Shown here one piece after another: positions 1 through 5,147 of a stretch of 5,147 nt of DNA. Each line of letters begins with the position of its first letter. The stretch's first letter is position 1. The DNA is from Nitrospira defluvii (GTDB taxonomy: Bacteria; Nitrospirota; Nitrospiria; Nitrospirales; Nitrospiraceae). The notes beneath the pieces are model-generated. The model did not search any database, was not told the DNA's origin, and saw nothing but the letters and a program-made list of their open reading frames with translations. Position numbers and translations under genes: made by a program. The DNA lies in assembly GCA_016199015.1 (NCBI GenBank), contig JACQHN010000149.1, positions 1-5,147 of the forward strand. Direction: 5' to 3'.

Positions 1-26
1 GTGATTCCCCGTAGCTTGCTACGGGG
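1..26 (+). repeat. REP-like hairpin element, copy 1
   Basis: Bases 7-26 form a perfect 9-bp inverted repeat (CCCCGTAGC / GCTACGGGG) around a TT centre, preceded by the foot GTGAT at 1-5. The same foot and hairpin, with one compensated pair change, recur 65 bases downstream in the same orientation. This fits a REP element, a short palindrome with a conserved foot that is the substrate of REP-associated tyrosine (IS200-like) transposases. There is no T-run behind the stem, so a rho-independent terminator is less likely. The family assignment is inference; the hairpin and the repetition are seen directly. The element may extend left of the window. Confidence 0.7.
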
Positions 27-65
27 TTCGCCTCTGCTTCCGGGAAGTCTTCGAAATTGAGTTCT

Positions 66-100
66 GTGATACCCCGCAGCTTGCTGCGGGGAGCTTCATT
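66..100 (+). repeat. REP-like hairpin element, copy 2
   Basis: The foot GTGAT at 66-70 is followed by a perfect 9-bp stem at 72-80 / 83-91 (CCCCGCAGC / GCTGCGGGG) with TT at the centre, then a possible 3' foot ending TTCATT at 95-100. Relative to copy 1, the T12-A21 pair is replaced by C77-G86, so pairing is kept while the sequence changes. The barrel-like coding remnant begins immediately after it, at about 101, so this copy marks the break in that gene. The right boundary at 100 is inferred from where protein-like sequence starts. Confidence 0.7.
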
Positions 101-448
101 ACCCTGACCATCGCTCCCACACTCAGCTACCGGACGGAAACCCAGAGCTGGTCCGGTGCAAAGATTCAGACACCCATGGCGTCGTTGTCGTTGCTCTACA
201 AACAAAGCCAGCGATTGTTACTGAGCGCAATGGGAGGGTATACGAGCACGACGTCCAGCGATGGGCTGATTGAGACGGAAAGTATCGTGGGCCGGGGGAT
301 GTTTGCGTTTCACTTGGATCCGATCTATGGGCATCCCACCACCATTTCTCTGGAAGCAGCCTATACCAACACGACCAACCGTGCGCTGACCGGGGTTGAT
401 AGCGAGGATCTCTCCGGGTTGGTGCGGATTCTGGTTGCGGCGTTATAG
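101..448 (+). pseudogene. 5'-truncated remnant of an outer-membrane beta-barrel-like protein (C-terminal part)
   Basis: The frame encodes about 115 residues made of short alternating polar/hydrophobic stretches separated by turn-like Ser/Thr/Gly/Asp segments, for example TIAPTLSYRTE, ASLSLLYK, LLLSAMGGYTS, ISLEAAYTNTT and GLVRILVAAL. This is the pattern of antiparallel strands at the end of an outer-membrane barrel. It has no Cys and ends at TAG (446-448). The ATG at 176 lies inside a strand-like region and has no Shine-Dalgarno sequence, so it is probably an internal Met. The frame stays open leftward through both REP hairpins to a TGA at 2-4, but that part has no barrel character. The natural 5' end therefore seems to be lost or displaced. 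The last residue is Leu rather than the usual aromatic residue of barrel proteins, so the function is only inferred. It could also be the tail of a gene split by the repeats, with its front part left of the window. Confidence 0.5.
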
Positions 449-472
449 TTCGGGACTGAACACCGACTATCG

Positions 473-1621
473 TTACACGCCATCGGCTGGTGTTTCGCCT
501 GATGCGACCCGGTTGATGGTCGAAGGCGTGAGGACGATCCGTTCTCCGGTAGTGAGCCCCTCTCGAATCGTCACCTGATTGCCCGCCACGCTGTCGATAT
601 TCACCGCACGCTCTTCAAAGCGCCCCTTGTCATGCTGCACGACGATCCAATGTTTGCCGGACCGTTCGACGACCGCTTGTCTGGGAATCACAATCCTCGG
701 CGGCACGCTGTGACCCGCGACGGTCAATCGCGCAAACATTTCCGGCTTCAGGCGTCGGTCCTCATTTGAAACGGTGGCGCGAATTTTAATGGTGCGCGTC
801 GCCGGATCGACGACATCACCAATCACCGCAATGGTGGCGGGAAATTCGATTCCCGGGTAGGCCTCGACCGTCATCGTCGCGACCGCTCCGATCTGGATTC
901 CAGACAGGTCGTGCTCATACACGTCAGCGACGACCTGCAGCCGTCCGAGATTGGCCACGGTAAAGAGCGGGGCGTCCGAGGCAGGCCCGACGATTTGTCC
1001 CGGCGTGACGTTGCGTTCGACCACCGTTCCCGTCAAGGGACTTCGCAGTTCGAATCGTGAGGTAATCTGCTGTTGCGCCAGCGGCTTGCTCAGCTCGGCA
1101 GCCGGGACGCGAAGGGACAGCAGCCGCCCTTTGGCCTGTTTGAATTCAGCCCGCTCACGGTTCAGGTCGTTTTCCGCATGTTCAAGATCCTTAAGAGACA
1201 TGGCTTGGGCGTCGTACAAATCCTTCGTCAATTCGTAGTTGCGTTCGGCGAGCCCTAACTCAGAAATTTCCTCGACATAGGCCGCATAGGCCCGGGCGAT
1301 ATCTGCCGCATCCATCACCATCAAGACATCACCGGCTTTGACCAGTTGGCCGAGCTTGACTCGGACATCCAGCACTGGTCCCTGGAGGGGGGAAGAAATC
1401 TTGGAAAACCCGTCCTCGGCATAGGTGATTCGAGCCGACAAGGTCAAGGCTGGGCTGGAGGGCGCTGCTTCGACGAGCATCGTCTGAATATCCACATGAC
1501 GGTTCGCGGCCGGCGGCGCCGGAACTGTTTTGGTTGATGGCGCCGGCGGATCGGTGCGGGTACAGGCCGCGAGGGCCAGGCCAAAGAGAATCGCCGACAG
1601 CCGGCACAGGGGTTGTTTCAT
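473..1621 (-). CDS. RND efflux periplasmic adaptor lipoprotein (HlyD/CzcB/CusB-like membrane fusion protein)
   Basis: The 382-residue product is the periplasmic adaptor that bridges an inner-membrane RND permease and an outer-membrane TolC-like channel. The N-terminus has a lipoprotein signal peptide with lipobox LAAC (Cys20). A linker rich in Pro and Ala follows (22-40), then the first half of the barrel-sandwich domain (about 73-104, GPVLDVRVKLGQLVKAGDVL). Next come a helical hairpin (about 105-170), the second lipoyl half (about 190-224, SPLTGTVVERNVTPGQIV), a beta-barrel domain (about 225-300) carrying VDPATRT at 271-277 and LKPEMF at 291-296, and a membrane-proximal domain to the end. 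These motifs are typical of heavy-metal-efflux adaptors, but no metal-binding His/Met cluster is visible, so the substrate is open. The frame could start at a GTG at 1732, but ATG 1621 has GGAG four bases upstream and begins a proper signal peptide. It follows a small exported-protein gene by 152 bases. No permease gene lies downstream; only the barrel remnant converges on it, 24 bases away. Confidence 0.9.
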   Translation of the reverse strand: MKQPLCRLSAILFGLALAACTRTDPPAPSTKTVPAPPAANRHVDIQTMLVEAAPSSPALTLSARITYAEDGFSKISSPLQGPVLDVRVKLGQLVKAGDVLMVMDAADIARAYAAYVEEISELGLAERNYELTKDLYDAQAMSLKDLEHAENDLNRERAEFKQAKGRLLSLRVPAAELSKPLAQQQITSRFELRSPLTGTVVERNVTPGQIVGPASDAPLFTVANLGRLQVVADVYEHDLSGIQIGAVATMTVEAYPGIEFPATIAVIGDVVDPATRTIKIRATVSNEDRRLKPEMFARLTVAGHSVPPRIVIPRQAVVERSGKHWIVVQHDKGRFEERAVNIDSVAGNQVTIREGLTTGERIVLTPSTINRVASGETPADGV

Positions 1622-1671
1622 GGCACTCCATTCCCTCTCGTTTCGTATCGGTCGTAGAGTATCGGAAGTGA

Positions 1672-1688
1672 AGCCCGCCGAGAGGGCT
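1672..1688 (-). other. Weak hairpin in the spacer between the small-protein and adaptor genes
   Basis: AGCCC at 1672-1676 pairs with GGGCT at 1684-1688 around a 7-base loop. On the minus strand it is followed by TTCACTTCC, which is only modestly T-rich. It could act as an inefficient terminator or an mRNA-processing structure between the two genes, or be chance. The rest of the 152-base spacer (1622-1773) shows no clear promoter and no convincing gene. Confidence 0.2.
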
Positions 1689-1773
1689 GGTGGTTCAGGG
1701 CTCCTCATAGCAGTCTCGTTCGTAAGGTCCACCCATGAGTCACCACACCTCGATGAGCGATCCGTGGGCGGCG

Positions 1774-2121
1774 TTAGCGTATAGAAGGCGGAGGCCTGGG
1801 GGTGAGGCGGTACAACAGTGTCATGCGGGATGCCCCCTGAGCGGCAGGATCCTTACCGGTAGGCGCGCTATGATCGAAGGTTTCAAGCGACGACAAAAGT
1901 TGATGGTTCAGCGCACAATCCTGCGAGGAGTCGGATCCGACGAGAGGCTCAGAGGGGGCACGTTCCTCGCCATCCGCAAAAATCTCCGATGGAAGGGCCA
2001 CAGGAGACAGTTCATGGCAGAAGGCAATATCTGCCAGAGAGGGCAGATAACAGACCACGAGGACAACCAGAAATACTGTGACTTGGTCGACTCGTGGATA
2101 GCTATGTAAGGAAATCAGCAT
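1774..2121 (-). CDS. Small exported or membrane-anchored protein of unknown function, upstream of the efflux adaptor
   Basis: The 115-residue product has a short N-region with one Arg, a hydrophobic stretch at about 14-34 (VTVFLVVLVVCYLPSLADIAF) that can serve as signal peptide or anchor, and a hydrophilic remainder. Cys sits at 24, 35 and 69 and His at 36, 73 and 84, including FCHE and DCALNH. The tail is Pro/Arg-rich (RLTPRPPPSIR). Small Cys/His-containing exported proteins with a Pro/Arg-rich tail often precede metal-efflux operons, and the next gene here is an efflux adaptor. A role as a periplasmic metal-responsive or metal-binding accessory is therefore a reasonable inference, not a demonstrated one. 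I do not recognise a named family. The frame also reaches an ATG at 2172, but that codon overlaps the -10 box of the promoter at 2171-2200, so the ATG at 2121 is preferred even though its ribosome binding site (GGAA very close to the ATG) is poor. An antisense frame of similar length overlaps it and looks less protein-like. Confidence 0.6.
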   Translation of the reverse strand: MLISLHSYPRVDQVTVFLVVLVVCYLPSLADIAFCHELSPVALPSEIFADGEERAPSEPLVGSDSSQDCALNHQLLSSLETFDHSAPTGKDPAAQGASRMTLLYRLTPRPPPSIR

Positions 2122-2170
2122 GTTCCGTGGCGACGAGATGGCGTGTTCCGCAGGACTCGATATCAATGTC

Positions 2171-2200
2171 ATTAAACCATCGACATCTTCGGCCTGTCAA
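2171..2200 (-). promoter_or_regulatory. Sigma70-type promoter for the small protein and efflux adaptor genes
   Basis: On the minus strand a perfect -35 box TTGACA (2195-2200) is followed after 18 bases by TTTAAT (2171-2176), which matches five of six positions of the -10 consensus. Transcription would start near 2164, giving a leader of about 43 bases before the ATG at 2121. A 5-bp inverted pair, TCGAT at 2157-2161 and ATCGA at 2179-2183, straddles the -10 box and could be part of an operator, but it is short. The promoter sits in the 139-base spacer behind the SAM hydrolase gene and separates the efflux genes from the carB-greA group. Confidence 0.6.
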
Positions 2201-2260
2201 TTGCGGTGGGATTGGCCTGGATGGCGGACGGCCCCTGCCGCTCTCCTGAGGCGCGCCTAG

Positions 2261-3061
2261 TTAGCAGAGCTCAACGCGTGCTTCACGCGCCACGTTCAAT
2301 CGGTCAGCCGCTCGTCCTTCCTTGAGGAACACTTCCAGGTAGCCGTTGCTATTGATCAGCGCCTGCGGCTGCTCGGGAGAGCCCTCGGCATAACTCCGTA
2401 CCATCCCGTCGATCGTCAGGCCGCCGATACGAATGTACGGCTCGGAGCGTTTGGTGAGAGCGCGGACTTCTTTCAGATGGTAAGCGGTGAGATTGGAGAT
2501 CAGGTTGCCGAAGCGATCGACGTAGACGATCTGTCCGGTCATCACATGCTTGTCCCAGGCGGGCTCGGGAATCGACAAGCGCTCGTAATTCGGCACGAGC
2601 CGGCCAAAGGAGCCAATGGGTTGGCCTTTCGTCAACCAGGCTGCTGCCGGAGCGAAGAGGTCGCGCCCATCAAACGTCGCGCCGTCGGAATCCAGCCGAT
2701 ACTGGCGGTTTTCGATCTGTCGTACTTCGACGCCGCTCTCTTCCTGGCAGACGTGGGTGAACAATCCATTATCCGGCCCGATGAAAAAATAGCGCGACGA
2801 GGTGACCAGCAGCGGTCTTCGGTGGCTGCCTACACCGGGGTCGACGACCGCAACATGGATCGTGCCGTCAGGGAAATATCGGTAGCAGGATTTCAGCAGG
2901 TATGCGGCATCCGCCACATCGTGCGCCGTGACGTGGTGGGAAAGGTCTACGATGTGGGCCTGGGGATTGATGTTGAGGATGACCCCTTTCATGCTCGCCA
3001 CGAAATAGTCGCGCTCGCCGAAATCCGTCAACAACGTGATGAGGGGAATGGCTAATGGCAT
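2261..3061 (-). CDS. S-adenosyl-L-methionine hydrolase (adenosine-forming), DUF62 family
   Basis: The 266-residue product belongs to the family that splits S-adenosylmethionine with water into adenosine and methionine, related to the bacterial fluorinase and chlorinase. Landmarks are TDFG at 12-15 (N-terminal SAM-binding region), NPQAHIVDLSH at 32-42, AVVDPGVGSHRRP at 71-83, FIGPDNGL at 93-100, FDGRDLFAPAAA at 130-141, and the C-terminal domain with VDRFGNLISN at 181-190. The family's Asp-Arg-His site corresponds to Asp74, Arg81 and the position after Phe130. Most members read FHGRD there and this one has Asp131, which may alter activity. The frame is open to a TTG at 3166 overlapping the greA end, but that extension is Arg/Cys-rich and unlike the family. 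The ATG at 3061 gives the usual length and a start just before the first strand. No Shine-Dalgarno precedes it; the bases before the ATG read ACACCTCC. It lies 79 bases after greA and may be cotranscribed. It is probably cytoplasmic. Confidence 0.9.
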   Translation of the reverse strand: MPLAIPLITLLTDFGERDYFVASMKGVILNINPQAHIVDLSHHVTAHDVADAAYLLKSCYRYFPDGTIHVAVVDPGVGSHRRPLLVTSSRYFFIGPDNGLFTHVCQEESGVEVRQIENRQYRLDSDGATFDGRDLFAPAAAWLTKGQPIGSFGRLVPNYERLSIPEPAWDKHVMTGQIVYVDRFGNLISNLTAYHLKEVRALTKRSEPYIRIGGLTIDGMVRSYAEGSPEQPQALINSNGYLEVFLKEGRAADRLNVAREARVELC

Positions 3062-3140
3062 GGAGGTGTCAAGACCGGCAGGCTCGCTTCCGTCCTGATC
3101 GAAATGAGAGCCAAGAGAAAGAGCGCAGAGACATCGGCGT

Positions 3141-3617
3141 CTACAGTTCCTCGAAGCGAATTTCAATCAGTTCATACTCGACGACTTTGGCGGGCGTGTT
3201 CACCGCCACCAGGTCACCCACTCGCTTGCCGATGAGGGCACGGCCGACCGGCGATTGGACGGAGATGCGGGAAAACTTCAGATCGGCTTCGTCCTGTCCC
3301 ACGAGGGTATATTGTTTTTTCTCCTGCGCTTCCTGCTCGATCAACACCACGGTGGCGCCGAAGACCACGGTCTCGCTAACCCGCCCAGCGATGTCAATGA
3401 TTCGAGCGTCGGCGAGTTTGCCTTTCAGCTCCCCCAGCCGCGCTTCAATGAAGCCCTGGCGCTCTTTGGCCGCGTCGTATTCGGCATTCTCGCTCAGATC
3501 GCCATGCGCACGGGCTTCCGCAATGGCCTCAATCACCCGTGGCCGCTCGACCTTATGCAATCGATCCAACTCGGCTTTCAGCGCTTCATACCCTTTTCGC
3601 GTGATCGGTGTCGGCAT
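3141..3617 (-). CDS. greA: Transcription elongation factor GreA
   Basis: GreA enters the secondary channel of stalled RNA polymerase and stimulates cleavage of the backtracked transcript. The product is 158 residues, the canonical length. The N-terminal coiled-coil runs over about 1-75 and includes [16 protein letters not shown] and the tip motif [15 protein letters not shown], whose acidic residues at the tip (Asp and Glu of DLSENAEY) assist Mg2+ coordination in the polymerase active site. The C-terminal FKBP-like domain has [31 protein letters not shown] and the closing [11 protein letters not shown]. The frame extends to 3734, but the ATG at 3617 has a strong purine-rich ribosome binding site (GGGGGAAGG, 3619-3627) and gives the family length. 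It lies 141 bases after carB, a linkage seen in several bacterial lineages, and 79 bases before the SAM hydrolase gene. Confidence 0.97.
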   Translation of the reverse strand: MPTPITRKGYEALKAELDRLHKVERPRVIEAIAEARAHGDLSENAEYDAAKERQGFIEARLGELKGKLADARIIDIAGRVSETVVFGATVVLIEQEAQEKKQYTLVGQDEADLKFSRISVQSPVGRALIGKRVGDLVAVNTPAKVVEYELIEIRFEEL

Positions 3618-3618
3618 G

Positions 3619-3627
3619 CCTTCCCCC
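3619..3627 (-). promoter_or_regulatory. Ribosome binding site that fixes the greA start
   Basis: The minus strand reads GGGGGAAGG directly before the ATG at 3617. It supports this start over the upstream in-frame codons that would add 39 residues not typical of GreA. Just upstream of it, at 3632-3645, the 7-mer GACCATG is repeated in tandem. Confidence 0.7.
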
Positions 3628-3673
3628 AAATGACCATGGACCATGGTTTCCAGCATGGCGCGTGCCTGCTCCC

Positions 3674-3694
3674 GCTGGCCGCCGGCGGCGCAGC
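3674..3694 (-). other. GC-rich hairpin in the carB-greA spacer
   Basis: GCTG at 3674-3677 pairs with CAGC at 3691-3694, enclosing the 12-base palindrome GCCGCCGGCGGC (3678-3689) with one bulged G at 3690. The result is an 8-bp stem with a 4-base loop. A second small stem (CCAGC 3706-3710 / GCTGG 3717-3721) lies upstream on the transcript. Neither is followed by a T-run, so neither is a classical terminator. The larger one could stabilise or separate the carB and greA parts of the message. No promoter with a matching -10 box was found in this spacer. Confidence 0.35.
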
Positions 3695-3758
3695 AACGAA
3701 CAGACCCAGCCGTCTTGCTGGAAGGTGTTGTCAATCGCCTGATTGCTTGGAGCCTGTA

Positions 3759-5147
3759 TCAGTTCCTCCGGTGATACTCCTGCAAGGCTCGAATGGCAAG
3801 CCCCTTTTTCAGTAACGCTTCAATCCCCATCACCGCGGCCAGAGCCCCTCGCATGGTGGTGTAATACGGGACACCTTTATGCAAGGCTTCACGTCGTATG
3901 GACAGCGAGTCGGTCTGAGCCGACGCGGTCCGCACGGTATTGACGACTAAGGCGATCTCTCCATTTTTGATATGGTCGACGATGTGCGGACGCCCTTCCT
4001 GCACCTTATTGACGATGTCCACGCACATCCCCTGCTCATTCAGATAGTCCGCTGTGCCGGATGTCGCTATGATACGAAACCCCAACGCAACGAGCCGCCT
4101 GGCGACGTCGTAGGCTCCAGCCCGGTCTTCACTCTTGACGCTGATAAAGGCGGTTCCGGATGTCGGCAGGATGGCGCCGGCGCCGGCCTGGGCCTTGACG
4201 AAGGCCCATCCGAAATCGCTGTCGATCCCCATCACTTCCCCGGTTGATTTCATCTCGGGACCCAACAGGACATCCACGCCTGCGAATTTGGTGAAAGGGA
4301 ACACCGCCTCCTTGACCGAGAGGTGCGTCGGTGCGGGAGCCGTGGTGAAATTCAGCTGTTGGAGCGATTTTCCGACCATGACCTTCATCGCCAATTTTGC
4401 GAGAGGTACTCCGATCGCTTTGCTGACAAATGGAACGGTCCGTGACCCGCGCGGATTAACCTCCAAGACATAGATGGTCTGATCCTTCACGGCGAATTGG
4501 GCGTTCATGAGGCCGATGACGCCGAGCTCCAACGCCAAGGCGGTCATTTGTCGCCGGATCTCTTCGATCGTCGAGGTATCCAAGGTATAGGGGGGAAGCG
4601 AGCAGGCTGAGTCGCCGGAGTGGACGCCCGCTTCCTCAATGTGCTCCATAATCCCCGCCACGACTACGGTGGTGCCGTCGGAAATGGCATCGGCATCGAT
4701 TTCAATGGCATCGCGCAAATACCTATCGATCAGAAGGGGATGTTTATCCGAGGGCTTGACCGCCGTGTTCATGTAGGCGAGCAGCCCCGCCTCATCATAG
4801 ACGATTTGCATCGACCGTCCGCCAAGCACATAGGAGGGCCGCACCATCACCGGATAGGTAATGTCGGCGGCGATCTTCACGGCTTCCTCCACGGAACGAG
4901 CCATGCCGCTTTCCGCCTGACGGAGGCCGAGCTTATCGAGCAGCTCGCGGAACCGCGCGCGATCTTCTGCGCGGTCGATCGCATCCGGGCTAGTGCCGAG
5001 AATCGTCACGCCGGCGCGGGACAAGGAGAGGGCCAGTTTCAAGGGCGTCTGTCCTCCGAATTGCAGCACGACACCCATCGGCTGTTCCCGCTGCACGATA
5101 TTCAGCACATCTTCTTCGGTCAAGGGTTCGAAGTAGAGGCGGTCGGA
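3759..5147 (-). CDS. carB: Carbamoyl phosphate synthetase large subunit, C-terminal 462 residues (5' end beyond the window)
   Basis: CarB makes carbamoyl phosphate from bicarbonate, ATP and ammonia supplied by CarA, for arginine and pyrimidine synthesis. The visible part begins at SDRLYFEP, which corresponds to the linker before the second ATP-grasp unit, and the frame is open to the window edge. Motifs, numbered from the first visible codon: GGQTPLKLA (31-39), TSPDAIDRAEDR (52-63), RPSYVLGGR (103-111), GIMEHIEEAGVHSGDSACSL (166-185), and EVNPRGSRTVPFVSKAIG (229-246). These form the ATP-grasp domain that phosphorylates carbamate. LLGPEMKSTGEVMG (294-307) follows, then the MGS-like allosteric domain from about 325, with ATSGTADYL (361-369), VNKVQEGRPHI (379-389) and VVNT (401-404). 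The Thr, Lys and Asn in these last motifs match the E. coli UMP/IMP-binding residues, so nucleotide regulation is likely kept. The TTG at 5123 is internal, not a start. It ends with TGA. Confidence 0.97.
   Translation of the reverse strand, partial: SDRLYFEPLTEEDVLNIVQREQPMGVVLQFGGQTPLKLALSLSRAGVTILGTSPDAIDRAEDRARFRELLDKLGLRQAESGMARSVEEAVKIAADITYPVMVRPSYVLGGRSMQIVYDEAGLLAYMNTAVKPSDKHPLLIDRYLRDAIEIDADAISDGTTVVVAGIMEHIEEAGVHSGDSACSLPPYTLDTSTIEEIRRQMTALALELGVIGLMNAQFAVKDQTIYVLEVNPRGSRTVPFVSKAIGVPLAKLAMKVMVGKSLQQLNFTTAPAPTHLSVKEAVFPFTKFAGVDVLLGPEMKSTGEVMGIDSDFGWAFVKAQAGAGAILPTSGTAFISVKSEDRAGAYDVARRLVALGFRIIATSGTADYLNEQGMCVDIVNKVQEGRPHIVDHIKNGEIALVVNTVRTASAQTDSLSIRREALHKGVPYYTTMRGALAAVMGIEALLKKGLAIRALQEYHRRN

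Noticed and set aside
1..100. Two similar repeats with a 39-45-base unique stretch between them, resembling a minimal CRISPR array
   Set aside because: Only two copies, each a perfect palindrome with a covarying pair and a short foot, and no cas gene nearby. A REP-type element explains them better.
1700..1736. 13-codon minus-strand reading frame (ATG at 1736) in the spacer before the adaptor, as a leader peptide
   Set aside because: Very short, no codon run of regulatory meaning and only a distant purine stretch upstream; consistent with chance.
1735..2109. 124-residue plus-strand frame opposite the small-protein gene
   Set aside because: Arg/Gln-rich with no signal, domain or ribosome binding site, whereas the minus-strand frame has a promoter and a signal-like N-terminus.
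2224..2258. GCGG/CCGC stem (2224-2241) and palindrome AGGCGCGCCT (2249-2258) as a terminator after the SAM hydrolase gene
   Set aside because: Stems are only 3-4 bp once loops are allowed and no T-run follows on the minus strand.
2477..3055. 192-residue open frame on the plus strand
   Set aside because: It lies entirely antisense to the well-supported SAM hydrolase gene; its composition is that of a shadow frame with no recognisable motif.
3067..3072. TTGACA just before the SAM hydrolase start as a promoter
   Set aside because: The -10 position would fall inside the coding sequence and reads about ATTCCC, not TATAAT-like.
3729..3734. TTGACA on the minus strand in the carB-greA spacer as a greA promoter
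   Set aside because: No acceptable -10 hexamer at 16-18 bases; the sequence there is GC-rich (around GGCTGG).
3055..3815. Overlapping plus-strand open frames of 192 and 186 residues
   Set aside because: They are antisense to greA and the end of carB, whose identity is certain; they show no domain-like pattern.

Overview
This window looks like a chromosomal stretch of a moderately GC-rich Gram-negative bacterium. A lipoprotein efflux adaptor and an outer-membrane-barrel-like fragment imply an outer membrane. The protein style and the carB-greA linkage would fit Nitrospira or a relative, but that taxonomic guess rests on recall, not on a search. Nearly all intact genes lie on the minus strand, so transcription runs from the right edge to the left.

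Right part (2261-5147): the 3' end of carB (large subunit of carbamoyl phosphate synthetase, running off the right edge), then greA (transcript cleavage factor, exactly 158 residues), then a DUF62-family S-adenosylmethionine hydrolase. Spacers are 141 and 79 bases, so the three may be cotranscribed. They are housekeeping genes. The hydrolase stands out because the usual catalytic-site motif FHGRD reads FDGRD.

Middle part (473-2200): a good sigma70-type promoter on the minus strand drives a small exported or membrane-anchored protein with a few Cys and His residues. A 152-base spacer follows, then a lipoprotein periplasmic adaptor of an RND-type (CzcB/CusB-like) efflux pump. The expected inner-membrane permease does not follow, so the adaptor is an orphan as far as this window shows.

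Left part (1-448): two short perfect hairpins, 65 bases apart, share a sequence core and differ by a compensatory base-pair change. They look like REP elements of the kind mobilised by REP-associated tyrosine transposases. They directly abut the 5'-truncated end of a beta-barrel-like gene on the plus strand, which converges on the adaptor gene with 24 bases between them. This end looks like a decayed or rearranged junction.

I found no CRISPR array, RNA gene, complete mobile element or clearly new multi-gene system. The points most worth checking are the REP pair at the gene break, the orphan adaptor with its promoter-driven small partner, and the His-to-Asp change in the SAM hydrolase.
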